Assembly: GCA_043787975.1 (NCBI GenBank)
Contig: JAYVUK010000038.1
Span: forward strand, 1 to 64,000
Direction: 5' to 3'
DNA from: JAPLDA01 sp043787975
GTDB lineage: Bacteria > Bacteroidota > Bacteroidia > AKYH767-A > 2013-40CM-41-45
DNA: 64,000 nt
The notes beneath the pieces were generated by a model. The model ran no database searches. It had not been told where the DNA came from and was given only the letters and a program-made list of their open reading frames with translations. A program made the translations under genes and the position numbers. Shown piece by piece: positions 35,917-44,464 of this stretch; position 1 is the stretch's first letter, and each line of letters opens with the position of its first letter.

Positions 35917-36912
35917 TTAATAGATGAGCATCTTTTGATGATAGACATCATCGCCCATAAAGATCGAAACGAAATAGGTTCCCTGCGATAAGAAAGAATC
36001 TTTTTCAAGATTCAGTTTATTGATACCGGATTCAAGAACCTGGTTTTCCCTGGTCACAATTATTTTCCCTGTGATATCCCTTATCTCAAGAATGTAATTT
36101 TCATCCTTGCTTCCTGTAAAAAGAACAGAAATATTTTCAGCTGTTGCAGGGTTAGGGAACACAACCACATCTGCTTTTCCGTTGGTTCGAATTGCACGCG
36201 GGTAAGAATACGTTCTCGTTCCGTCATAATCAACCTGGCAAAGCCTGTAATAATTTATTCCACTCAATGGTTTCGTATCAATGTCAGCGTAGTAATGCGT
36301 TTGAGAACTGTTACCACTTCCGTCCACGTTATTTATATTCTCATAAGCAATGTTATCAGCAGAACGCTGGATAAGAAAATAGTCGTTGTTGATTTCAGTA
36401 GCCGTTGACCAGTCAAGGTAAACTTTGCCTGAAGAATATTTTGCATTAAAGTTTACCAATTCAATTGGAAGCGGTGGGTTACCGAAACCGGCAGGACCAG
36501 TTATCGTTCCATCAGATGCCTGCCAAACTGTTACATTACAAATGTCAATGTAATTTGAACTTCCACCTCCATTGCCAGGATCAAGCACACCACCCGGGTA
36601 TATATATACATAAGAATTACATGGAAGGTTAAGTTTTTTTCCTGTTTGAAACGACAATCTACCATGAATATAAAGGTACACAGGAAGACCCGTAATAGTA
36701 ACAATAGAATTAACCGTTATAGTATCTGTCGCAGGAATCTGGACTGTATCACCACCAGCAGGAATACGAGGAGACCCGCTAAATAACCAGGTAGATGGAT
36801 TCGTCCAATTTCCAGTAGAATTTGATCCGCCATTCCCAGCAAATGTTTTAGTCAAAAAAACAGCAGACAATAGAATTAAACAAAACAGATTTTTTTTGGT
36901 AGTTGTGTTCAT
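35917..36912 (-). CDS. Secreted protein with T9SS type A sorting domain
   Basis: A 331-residue protein. The signal peptide ends near KTFAG. A G8-like or cell-surface beta-helix segment follows (residues 25-135, starting GGSNSTGNWTNPSTWLF), then PIELVNFNAKYSSGKVYLDW, the beginning of a fibronectin-like module seen in many Bacteroidota T9SS cargo proteins. The last 75 residues are the sorting domain (VVFPNPATAENISVLF, ILEIRDITGKII, GTYFVSIF) that is cut off after export. It is probably attached to the cell surface or released. Substrate unknown. Confidence 0.87.
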   Translation of the reverse strand: MNTTTKKNLFCLILLSAVFLTKTFAGNGGSNSTGNWTNPSTWLFSGSPRIPAGGDTVQIPATDTITVNSIVTITGLPVYLYIHGRLSFQTGKKLNLPCNSYVYIYPGGVLDPGNGGGSSNYIDICNVTVWQASDGTITGPAGFGNPPLPIELVNFNAKYSSGKVYLDWSTATEINNDYFLIQRSADNIAYENINNVDGSGNSSQTHYYADIDTKPLSGINYYRLCQVDYDGTRTYSYPRAIRTNGKADVVVFPNPATAENISVLFTGSKDENYILEIRDITGKIIVTRENQVLESGINKLNLEKDSFLSQGTYFVSIFMGDDVYHQKMLIY

Positions 36913-37465
36913 GGTAAGTTTTTTTTATTCGCACATAAAAATCAAGTTTTCATAATTAGTTAACATAAATTACGAATACTTAAACAATGGCTTATTAAGA
37001 CTTAAATTGATCTGGTGAAAGTACATATTGTAAACATGTTTGACAACTAAAATTTGGCAAAAGTATCATTTTTCTTGGTAAATATTTCTGATCAAGGCAG
37101 TTAGTTAGTGACAAAGGAGAAAAATTAATACAAGATTCTTTAGCCTGCCAATTTCTTAGTAAAAGTATTCAGCTTATAACTTCAAAAACTACCAAGCTTA
37201 GAAATTCACTCGATTCATTTTTATTTCTTTTGGTTCAAGAGTTCTTATGATCATGAATCAGCAGAATTATCTTTCGAAAATTTTATTCAACCTGTTCAAA
37301 AAAAAAATTGAATTCATGGAAACGGAAAATAACAATTCGACTCGCTTCACTTTCAGCTAAAGCCACAGCGAACCATTTTAAAAAGAATCCGTTAGAATAT
37401 TTCAGTGTGCAAAGTTTTGCAACGGTAATTTCTCAAAACACAAACTCTAAAAAACAAAACACATT
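36913..37465. other. Intergenic region, 553 bases, no gene seen
   Basis: AT-rich region between two divergent genes. It must contain the promoters of both. The only small frame with a start (37253-37360, 35 codons) has no supporting feature. The leader just before the methyltransferase is rich in AAAACA, as is common for Bacteroidota ribosome-binding regions. I see no RNA gene or long repeat. Confidence 0.5.
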
Positions 37466-38224
37466 ATGAATGATGCTCTCCACTGGAATCGAATTGCCGA
37501 TAATTATGACAACGAGATTTTCAATGTCTTTAAAAATGACAAGAAGAATAAGCTGAAGAAATTCATCCGAAAATATGCGAATAAGAATAATACTGCGATT
37601 GATTTTGGTTGCGGAGTTGGGAAAGCGCTTCCGCTTTTGGCTCCTTTCTTTAAAGAAATAATCGGAGTAGATGTTTCTAAAAAATGTATTGCAATAGCAA
37701 AGTCCGCACCGTATAAAAACGTAACCTTTAAGGAAGCTGATCTCGCAGGAAAAAAAATTAATCTGCCGGCAGTTGATTTTGCATTTTGTTGTAACGTGGC
37801 GATGTCGGATGACGTGAATAGAAATTACCGTATTATCAATAATGTATTGGGCACTTTGAATAAGGGTGGCGTTGCACTTTTTGTTTTGCCTTCTCTTGAA
37901 TCTGCTTCACATGCAGCTTGGAGTCTTATCAACTGGTACGAAAAGGACGGTACCTGCCTGGCAGATATTCCTAAATCAGAATTGGGTTTAATGCAGGTCG
38001 GAAATCACAAACAAATTCTTGAAGGTGTCGTCATGATTGATCAACTTCCAACCAAGCATTATTCAATCACTGAATTGTATTCTCTTTTTAATTCAGGAAA
38101 GTTCGCTATGCAAAAATTAGATCGCCTGGAATATGGCTGGGAAACAGAATTTGTTTCACCTCCAAGCTGGTTACAATCTCCTTATCCATGGGATTGGGTC
38201 ATCGAAGTGAAGCGAGTCAAATAG
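37466..38224 (+). CDS. Class I SAM-dependent methyltransferase
   Basis: A 252-residue protein with a Rossmann-type methyltransferase fold: AIDFGCGVGKALPLL is motif I, IIGVDVSKKCIAIAK is the acidic motif II, and DFAFCCNVAMSDDVNRNY lies in the motif IV region. The substrate is not evident; the family includes UbiE-like and small-molecule methylases. It is a single gene with a long upstream gap and no obvious operon partner. Confidence 0.82.
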   Translation: MNDALHWNRIADNYDNEIFNVFKNDKKNKLKKFIRKYANKNNTAIDFGCGVGKALPLLAPFFKEIIGVDVSKKCIAIAKSAPYKNVTFKEADLAGKKINLPAVDFAFCCNVAMSDDVNRNYRIINNVLGTLNKGGVALFVLPSLESASHAAWSLINWYEKDGTCLADIPKSELGLMQVGNHKQILEGVVMIDQLPTKHYSITELYSLFNSGKFAMQKLDRLEYGWETEFVSPPSWLQSPYPWDWVIEVKRVK

Positions 38225-38494
38225 ATTTGAACTAATTCACTTTTCCCTTCTTATATTGTATTAACAATCAGATATTAATGCTTATACATTTATACCTGAG
38301 TTAAGTGGTATTTATTTCTATAGCTTTATCTTCAGTACTTCTTCCACGTCCCCAAAAATATATCGGTTGTGCAACTCGATCTGTTCATAACTTTTGAATG
38401 CCAGCACATTACGTTTCTCATTCGTTAACATATTTGTCCTATGAGGATGTATCCTCAACTTCATATTAATTAAAACTCAAAAACAAAAAACAAA

Positions 38495-38914
38495 ATGAAC
38501 ACAAACAAAATTTTAATGGGAACGATCGTCGGTTGCGTGGCATTCTTTCTTCTTGGATATGTTATTTATGGTGTGTTGCTTCTGGATTTTATGAAAGTCC
38601 ACTACAATCAATGTGCAATGAAACCCATGGAAGATATGATTTGGTGGGCGATGATTCTGAGTAATCTTGTTTTGGCTCTGTTTTATTCACTCCTTTTCAG
38701 TTGGACTAACACTTCAACGCTTGCCAGTGGAGCGAAGATGGGCTTTCTTGTTGGGCTGCTGATTATACTTTCTTTCGATCTAAGTTTCTATGCAATGAGC
38801 AATATGTTTCTTAGCAGGCGGGCAATTTGCGTTGATGTAGCTGCAGGTGCTCTGTTTTCTGCAATCGGAGGTGCAGTGATTGCCTGGGTTATGGGAATGG
38901 GAAAAAAATCTTAA
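38495..38914 (+). CDS. Small integral membrane protein, unknown function
   Basis: A 139-residue protein with four predicted membrane segments (about 7-29, 47-68, 80-100 and 115-135). The first begins MNTNKILMGTIVGCVAFFLL. A loop of about 20 residues between segments 1 and 2 holds KVHYNQCAMKPMEDMIWW. Similar small four-helix proteins are common in Bacteroidota and have no assigned function; I do not recognise a named domain with certainty. It is followed by a terminator and stands alone. Confidence 0.8.
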   Translation: MNTNKILMGTIVGCVAFFLLGYVIYGVLLLDFMKVHYNQCAMKPMEDMIWWAMILSNLVLALFYSLLFSWTNTSTLASGAKMGFLVGLLIILSFDLSFYAMSNMFLSRRAICVDVAAGALFSAIGGAVIAWVMGMGKKS

Positions 38915-38954
38915 TGAACTAACGTCCGTTTCACTTGTTATTTCATACGCTTTA

Positions 38955-38985
38955 AAAAACTGTCCGTTTTGGGCAGCTTTTTTTA
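38955..38985 (+). terminator. Intrinsic terminator
   Basis: CTGTCC-GTTTT-GGGCAG stem-loop (one T-G pair), extended by A-rich and T-rich flanks (AAAAAA before, CTTTTTTT after), about 45 bases past the membrane-protein stop. Confidence 0.8.
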
Positions 38986-39014
38986 TTTTTGCTGATCAAC
39001 CCTCTTAAAACAAC

Positions 39015-39638
39015 ATGGCTACAAAAGATAAACGTATCGATGCGTACATCACAAAATCACAACCCTTCGCACAACCAGTCATGAGGAAGCTACGTGAACT
39101 GGTTCACAAAGCATGTCCTGATGTAACAGAAACCATTAAATGGGGAATGCCGAGTTTTGAGTACAAAGGTCCCATGTTCGGATTCGCTGCTTTCAAGAAA
39201 CACTGTGTTGGCGGATTCTGGAAATCAAAGTTATTGAATGATCCGAAAGGATTTCTCGGAGAACGAGCTAATCAAGGTGGAGAAGCGATGGGAAACCTGG
39301 GATGCGTGACTTCACTTAAAGACTTGCCACCGGATAAAGCAATTCTTGATTTCATCAAACAACACATGAGGTTGAATGATGAAGGAATTAAAATGGAGAA
39401 AAAACCTGCCGTGAAAAAGGAGTTGATAATTCCGATCGAGTTAATTTCAGCATTGAACAAGAACAAGAAAGCAAAAGAAACCTTTGAGAATTTTTCTCCT
39501 TCTAATAAACGAGAATATGCCGACTGGATTACAGAAGCAAAAACAGATGAAACGAGAACCAAGCGACTTGCAACTACTTTAGAATGGTTGTCTGAAGGGA
39601 AGCCGCGGCTATGGAAATATAAGAAGAAAAGTAAATAA
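39015..39638 (+). CDS. DUF1801/YdeI (OmdA-like) family protein
   Basis: A 207-residue soluble protein. The N-terminal part (10-115) is a DUF1801 domain with IKWGMPSFEYKGPMFGFAAF. The C-terminal part (130-200) is an OmdA/YdeI domain with SPSNKREYADWITEAKTDETR and KRLATTLEWLSEGK. Proteins with both domains are frequent in Bacteroidota; no biochemical role is established. A monocistronic unit is likely. Confidence 0.85.
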   Translation: MATKDKRIDAYITKSQPFAQPVMRKLRELVHKACPDVTETIKWGMPSFEYKGPMFGFAAFKKHCVGGFWKSKLLNDPKGFLGERANQGGEAMGNLGCVTSLKDLPPDKAILDFIKQHMRLNDEGIKMEKKPAVKKELIIPIELISALNKNKKAKETFENFSPSNKREYADWITEAKTDETRTKRLATTLEWLSEGKPRLWKYKKKSK

Positions 39639-39681
39639 CCACTGGATGCAATGGATTCGCAGGGACGTGATTGATCTACAC

Positions 39682-39705
39682 AGAGACGCAATGCATTGCG
39701 TCTCT
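39682..39705. repeat. 24-base perfect palindrome overlapping a gene end
   Basis: AGAGACGCAATG followed by its exact reverse complement, flanked by TCTACAC and ACAGATCC. It overlaps the stop codon of the minus-strand iron-sulfur gene by two bases. It resembles REP-like GTAGAGACGC elements that I recall as dispersed repeats in several phyla. It could also act as a two-way terminator. Confidence 0.7.
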
Positions 39706-40489
39706 ACAGATCCATTGCCTGGGAAATTAATTCGGCAACATCCAGAACTTTTACATCCTGCTCTTTATTAAAATGTTTCACTCCATCACTCATCATCGTC
39801 ATGCAAAAAGGACAACCGACTGCAATGATATCAGGGTTTAATGAAAGTGCTTCTTCGGTTCGCTCAATATTCACATCCTTATTTCCTTTTTCAGGTTCTT
39901 TAAACATTTGAGCACCACCGGCGCCACAACAAAAGCCTTTCGCACGCGAACGTTTCATTTCCGATAACTCGGAATCCAGTTTTTCAATGACAGCACGAGG
40001 AGCCTCATACACATTGTTTCCTCTTCCAAGATAACACGGATCGTGGAACGTAATTTTTTTACCGGCGAACTTCCCTCCTTCTACAATTAATTTTCCTTCG
40101 TTAATCAACTGCTGAAGCAATTGTGTATGGTGAACAACTTCATACTTTCCACCTAACTCCGGATATTCATTCTTTAAAATATTAAAACAATGAGGACAAG
40201 CCGTTACAATTTTCTTTACTCCATAGCCATTCATCACCTGGATATTTGTCATCGCTTGCATTTGAAAAAGAAATTCATTGCCTGAACGCTTTGCAGGATC
40301 ACCATTGCAACTTTCTTCTGTTCCTAATACGGCAAATTTAATTCCTGCATGATGCAAAATTTTTGCAACTGCTTTTGTGATCTTTTGTGCACGTTCGTCA
40401 AAGCTACCCGCACAGCCAACCCAAAATAAAATTTCAGGTTGCTCATTACGGGCAGCGTAGTCAGCGTAGGTTTCTATTTTGAAGTCCAT
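39704..40489 (-). CDS. HdrB-like iron-sulfur protein with CCG domains
   Basis: A 261-residue protein with two cysteine-rich CCG domains as in heterodisulfide reductase subunit B, GlpC and LutA. The cysteine clusters are WVGCAGSFDERA and TACPHCFN in the first half and FCCGAGGAQMF and VGCPFCMTMMSDG in the second. Such proteins bind an unusual Fe-S cluster and pass electrons between a carrier and a substrate. It lies 194 bases downstream of an HdrC-like membrane protein on the same strand, which is its likely partner. Confidence 0.87.
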   Translation of the reverse strand: MDFKIETYADYAARNEQPEILFWVGCAGSFDERAQKITKAVAKILHHAGIKFAVLGTEESCNGDPAKRSGNEFLFQMQAMTNIQVMNGYGVKKIVTACPHCFNILKNEYPELGGKYEVVHHTQLLQQLINEGKLIVEGGKFAGKKITFHDPCYLGRGNNVYEAPRAVIEKLDSELSEMKRSRAKGFCCGAGGAQMFKEPEKGNKDVNIERTEEALSLNPDIIAVGCPFCMTMMSDGVKHFNKEQDVKVLDVAELISQAMDL

Positions 40490-40500
40490 CTTTTAAGCTA

Positions 40501-40688
40501 CAGTAGGCAGCAGCAGTGTGAAGTATGTTTTAATTATTTGCAATTGTTTTTAGAATATTTAGTACGTTTAAAGTAAGTAAAATACTTGGTATACCTTTTA
40601 ACCTCTATCCTCAAATTACTTAAGCCTTAACTCCTTTAAAAATTATATACAAGTATATTTTTATTGTGCATCCTGCTCCTGCCTACTG
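40501..40688. repeat. Inverted repeat CAGTAGGCAG flanking the gap between the Fe-S genes
   Basis: CAGTAGGCAG at 40501-40510 and its reverse complement at 40679-40688 sit at both ends of the intergenic region, each inside a longer GCAGCAG-rich stretch. The right copy overlaps the stop codon of the HdrC-like gene. A related GCAGCAGGAGGCAGTAG stretch occurs inside that gene (about 40967-40990). Confidence 0.5.
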
Positions 40689-42023
40689 CTGCTTCAACGA
40701 GTCCGCCCACTTAAACCGATCCGCTTGTGCAAATTGCCATGGCGCACCGTTGTTTTCAATCTTTGTGAGCATCGTTTGAATTTCCGAAGGCATTTTGCTT
40801 TGTTCCATCACTAAATATCTTCTCATCTCAACAATGATATTGAGCGGATCGATATTCACCGGGCACGCTTCCACACAAGCATTGCAGGTTGTACAAGCCC
40901 AGAGTTCTTCTTCTGTTATATAATCGAACAATGATTTCCCGTCATGCTCAATATTGCTGCCTCCAACTACTGCCTCCTGCTGCTTTTTATTTTTATCTAT
41001 AAATCTACCGACTTCTTCCAACCGGTCGCGCGTGTCCATCATAATTTTTCGAGGTGACAACAGTTTACCTGTTTGGTTGGCAGGACAAACACTGGAACAT
41101 CTTCCACACTCAGTGCAGGAATATGCATCCATTAAATTCTTCCAGGTCAGATCCTGAACATCCTTTGCACCAAATCCTGTTGGTGATTGGTACCCTTCAG
41201 GAACTGCCGCTGAAGGATCCATCATCAGCTTCACTTCCTGAGTGACTGATTCCATGTTGGTGAATTTCCCTTTTGCATCCAGGTTGGAATAGTATGTATT
41301 CGGAAAAGCGAGAACGATGTGAAAATGTTTTGAGTACGGAATGTAATTCAGAAAAGCGAGAATGCCGATGATGTGAAACCACCAGCAAGTTCTTTCGATC
41401 ATCATCAGCGATTCGCTGGACATCGAAGAGTAAAGTCCGGCGAACAGAGAAGAAACAGGAAATACTCCTGCCGAAATATAATGTTCATACGATCTTGACT
41501 GGAGAATGCTGTCGGTTGCATTCATGGTCAAGAAAGCAATCATTAGTAATATTTCCGTGATGAGAATGACATTGGCATCTGTCCTTGGCCAACTGGTCAT
41601 CTCTCGCATCCAAAATCTTTTCAACTTTAAAATATTTCTCCTGACTAAAAAGACAATACAACCGAAAAGCACGAGAAAGGCAAGGACTTCAAAACTTCCG
41701 ATTAAAGCATTGTAAAGAGAACCAAGCGGAGATAACACACGATGCGTTCCAAACACTCCGTCAATGATTATTTCCAATACCTCAATGTTGATGATGACGA
41801 AACCTACATATACAAAGATGTGCAAGACTCCTGCAACCGGACGAACCACCATTTTGCTTTGACCGAGTGCCACCCGAATCATCATCATCCATCGTTCTTT
41901 CGGACGATCGTTTCTGTTGAGATCCCTTCCCAGGCGAATGTTGCGAATGATCTTCTTCACATTTTTCGTGAAGAGAAAAATCGAGGCAACCAGGATAAAT
42001 ATAAATATGATTTTGGAATACAA
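40683..42023 (-). CDS. HdrC-like iron-sulfur membrane protein
   Basis: A 446-residue protein, probably starting at the TTG at 42023 because no ATG precedes the first membrane helix (IIFIFILVASIFLF). Five or six membrane segments (NarI-like) occupy residues 1-245. Two 4Fe-4S ferredoxin motifs follow: CTECGRCSSVCPAN and CTTCNACVEACPVN. It probably carries electrons from a quinone or cytochrome to the HdrB-like protein encoded downstream. Between the two clusters lies KKQQEAVVGGSNIE, encoded by a repetitive stretch that looks like an inserted repeat. The family is widespread in Bacteroidota with an unknown electron acceptor. Confidence 0.87.
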   Translation of the reverse strand: MYSKIIFIFILVASIFLFTKNVKKIIRNIRLGRDLNRNDRPKERWMMMIRVALGQSKMVVRPVAGVLHIFVYVGFVIINIEVLEIIIDGVFGTHRVLSPLGSLYNALIGSFEVLAFLVLFGCIVFLVRRNILKLKRFWMREMTSWPRTDANVILITEILLMIAFLTMNATDSILQSRSYEHYISAGVFPVSSLFAGLYSSMSSESLMMIERTCWWFHIIGILAFLNYIPYSKHFHIVLAFPNTYYSNLDAKGKFTNMESVTQEVKLMMDPSAAVPEGYQSPTGFGAKDVQDLTWKNLMDAYSCTECGRCSSVCPANQTGKLLSPRKIMMDTRDRLEEVGRFIDKNKKQQEAVVGGSNIEHDGKSLFDYITEEELWACTTCNACVEACPVNIDPLNIIVEMRRYLVMEQSKMPSEIQTMLTKIENNGAPWQFAQADRFKWADSLKQQ

Positions 42024-42029
42024 CTTTAA

Positions 42030-42100
42030 CTTGTTTACGGTTTACGGTTTACAGTTCCGTTTATCGTTTACAGTCCGGATAAACAGTAAACTGTAAACAA
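42030..42100. repeat. Short-period GTTTACG repeats with hairpin
   Basis: Tandem 7-base units GTTTACG, GTTTACG, GTTTACA at 42034-42054, another GTTTACA further on, and the reverse form AAACAGTAAACTGTAAACA at the end, so the block can fold on itself. It fills the gap between two minus-strand genes almost exactly. Confidence 0.65.
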
Positions 42101-42101
42101 A

Positions 42102-43088
42102 CTAGTTTTTCTTTTTCTTCTGCGCTTGTTTTCCATTGCCAATAGAAATCAACGATACACCGAAATATCTTTTTGGATTTGCATTAAAATCCCTCAACAA
42201 TTGATCGAGATCACGAGAAGATGCATTTAAGTTTTGATAGAGGCTATCATTTGTCATTAATTGACCAAGCGTACCTTGTCCCCTGTTAATTTTCTGGAAC
42301 ATGGACGAGGTCTGTTCAAGTGTTCTCTTCGTGCTTTCAAGTGTTGACGCAAGATTTGCACGCGCCAGTGTATCTGATATCGCAGAAAAGTTTGTAATGA
42401 TTGAAGTTATTTTTTCATTGTTACTCTTAATATTACTTGTGATGCCGGCAAGGTTGTCAAATATCTCTTTCAGCCTTCCCTGCTTTCTTAAAACGGTGTC
42501 CAGATTTCCTGTTACGGCCTCAATTGAGTTCAGCGAATTGGCAATGCTTTCAAAGGATCCCCTCAGGTTCTCTTTGGTGCCTTCATTGAAAACATTTCTG
42601 AAGACGACCAGCACAGAATCCATAGATGCCAAAATATTTTCCGCCTTTTCCTTGATCGGGCCCACCTGTGCATTTACTTCCTGAGAAAGGCTTTTCTGAA
42701 TTGCAGAATTAAGTGTATCGCCATTTTGAATATCATCTGTGCTGTTGCCCATGATTAACTGAACGGATTTTGTTCCGAGCAAATCAGCGCTGAAAATTTG
42801 CGCAGTTGAATTCCTTGGAATGTTTAGCCCGCTACTGATGTGCATACTCACCACAATTCTTCCTGAATGATCGGGCAGCAACAACAGACGCTGGACTTTT
42901 CCTATTTTCAAACCATTTACAACAACAGGATTGGATGCTGCTAAACCATCCACACGATCATACACAGCATAAATGAGTTTTTCGTTGGTGAAAAAATCTC
43001 TTCCCTTCAGGTAGTTGATGCCCCAAAATGAAAGCGCAATACCGACTATAATGATAATTCCAACTTTAACTTCTTTCGATAATTTCAT
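42102..43088 (-). CDS. MCE (MlaD-like) lipid-transport protein
   Basis: A 328-residue protein with an N-terminal membrane anchor (VGIIIIVGIALSFWGINYL), an MCE domain at about 35-115 (YAVYDRVDGLAASNPVVVNG and GLKIGKVQRLLL) and a long helical C-terminal part (150-310). MlaD-type proteins form hexameric rings that move phospholipids between inner and outer membranes. MlaE and MlaF genes are not adjacent. It follows the amidase by about 30 bases on the same strand, a pairing I recall from other Bacteroidota. Confidence 0.9.
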   Translation of the reverse strand: MKLSKEVKVGIIIIVGIALSFWGINYLKGRDFFTNEKLIYAVYDRVDGLAASNPVVVNGLKIGKVQRLLLLPDHSGRIVVSMHISSGLNIPRNSTAQIFSADLLGTKSVQLIMGNSTDDIQNGDTLNSAIQKSLSQEVNAQVGPIKEKAENILASMDSVLVVFRNVFNEGTKENLRGSFESIANSLNSIEAVTGNLDTVLRKQGRLKEIFDNLAGITSNIKSNNEKITSIITNFSAISDTLARANLASTLESTKRTLEQTSSMFQKINRGQGTLGQLMTNDSLYQNLNASSRDLDQLLRDFNANPKRYFGVSLISIGNGKQAQKKKKN

Positions 43089-43119
43089 AAAGTTTTTAAA
43101 AGTATTAATTTATTCTCAA

Positions 43120-44391
43120 TCAGTTTTTCTGAATGATTTCCCTTGCTTCTTTGATGGTAATCCTGTTTCCGTTTTTAAAGGCAACAACAAAAGCATCTTT
43201 AAATCCTTTCTCGCGCAGTTTAGCCTGGTAATTTATCGCATCGGCAATCAATGGAAATTTTCCGACAGAATATTTGTAAACTCCGTCCACTTTTTCTTCG
43301 TTCACATTTTTTTCGCCCTTAAATTTCTGGTTGTCTTTAGACAAAGCTTTCGGTGACAATACAATTTGCACAGAAAAAATCAGCTCATCCTTTTTCGTTT
43401 TGGAAGTCACGGGTTCCTTTACATCTGATTTTTCCTTCTTCTTGTTTTCAATTGCAACCTCTTTTTGCGGAACATTCTTTGTTGTTTTTTCAACAGTCTC
43501 CTTTACATCTTCCTTGCTTTCTTTCTCTTGCTTTGCTTCATCATTCTCATTGGAGGAATCAGCCTTGTTTTCCTTTTCATCGCCTGAAGAATTCACTTCA
43601 ACAGAATTTTTGTACGCCTTGAATGCATTGAAGATGGAATGTGCGATCTGATCCTGGCCTTTTTCGGAGGATAAAAATTTTTCTTCCTCAGGGTTTGAAA
43701 GAAAACCTGTTTCTATATATACGCCGGGCATGTAGGTCTTGTACAACACAAGAAATCCTGCCTGTTTAACACCACGTACTTCCCTGCCCTTCTTATTGAT
43801 CTCGTCTTCAATGCCTGATGCGAGACGAAGGCTTTGGTCGAGAAACGTATTTTGATACAGTGAAAAAATAATGTTCGCCTCCGGAGAGTTCGGATCAAAA
43901 CCATCGTATCTTTTCTTATAATCTTTTTCCAACAAAACAACTTCGTTCTCCCGTTTTGCCACTGCAAGGTTTGCTTCTGATTTGTGCAGACCCATCACCC
44001 ATGTTTCAATGCCCTTGGGGTCAGGGTTGCAGATGTCCTTCCGTTTCTGTTTATCGTACACACACGCAGTATTACAGTGAATACAAATAAAGAGATCCGC
44101 TCTTGCGTTGTTGGCAATCGAAGCCCGTTCAAACAATTCCACAAACACATCGGTCTTACGAGTATAGATAACCTTCACATCCTTAAAATTATCTTCAATG
44201 TATTTGCCTAGCTTCAACGCGACTGCCAGCGCCACATCTTTTTCCTTTGCTTTACTGCCCAGGCAACCGGGATCATGTCCTCCATGACCGGCATCAATCA
44301 CCACTGTAGTAAGCGAATAATGCTTACTCCTGTTTGGAACAAAGGAAGTAACAAGTAATGAAATGATTACAAGAAGCAAGAACCTGCTCAT
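43120..44391 (-). CDS. N-acetylmuramoyl-L-alanine amidase with C-terminal SPOR-like domain
   Basis: About 423 residues from the ATG at 44391 (MSRFLLLVIISLLVTSF is the signal anchor; the frame extends to 44517 without a signal). An Amidase_3 domain with zinc ligands in TTVVIDAGHGGHDPG, ERASIANNARADLFICIHCN and YIETGFLSNPEEE cleaves the amide bond between MurNAc and the stem peptide. A Glu/Lys/Ser-rich linker (about 265-335) leads to a C-terminal 75-residue SPOR-like domain that probably binds denuded glycan at division sites. It is divergent from the LptD-like gene. Confidence 0.9.
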   Translation of the reverse strand: MSRFLLLVIISLLVTSFVPNRSKHYSLTTVVIDAGHGGHDPGCLGSKAKEKDVALAVALKLGKYIEDNFKDVKVIYTRKTDVFVELFERASIANNARADLFICIHCNTACVYDKQKRKDICNPDPKGIETWVMGLHKSEANLAVAKRENEVVLLEKDYKKRYDGFDPNSPEANIIFSLYQNTFLDQSLRLASGIEDEINKKGREVRGVKQAGFLVLYKTYMPGVYIETGFLSNPEEEKFLSSEKGQDQIAHSIFNAFKAYKNSVEVNSSGDEKENKADSSNENDEAKQEKESKEDVKETVEKTTKNVPQKEVAIENKKKEKSDVKEPVTSKTKKDELIFSVQIVLSPKALSKDNQKFKGEKNVNEEKVDGVYKYSVGKFPLIADAINYQAKLREKGFKDAFVVAFKNGNRITIKEAREIIQKN

Positions 44392-44421
44392 GCGAATCAA
44401 AGGCAGAAGTGTTTTTTTAAT

Positions 44422-44429
44422 TAGTTTTG
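44422..44429 (+). promoter_or_regulatory. Bacteroidota -7 element (TAGTTTTG) before the LptD-like gene
   Basis: Exact TAnnTTTG match in the gap after the divergent amidase start, 35 bases before the in-frame TTG at 44465. It lies downstream of the in-frame ATGs at 44363 and 44390, which argues that those are not used. Confidence 0.4.
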
Positions 44430-44464
44430 ACGACAAAATTTTTCGGATACTATCTTCAACGAAG

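Noticed and set aside
37253..37360. 35-codon frame in the large intergenic region
   Set aside because: No signal, domain or ribosome-binding context; AT-rich sequence gives such frames by chance.
39272..39691. Minus-strand open frame of 139 codons opposite the YdeI-like gene
   Set aside because: Serine- and phenylalanine-rich shadow frame; the plus-strand protein has recognisable domains.
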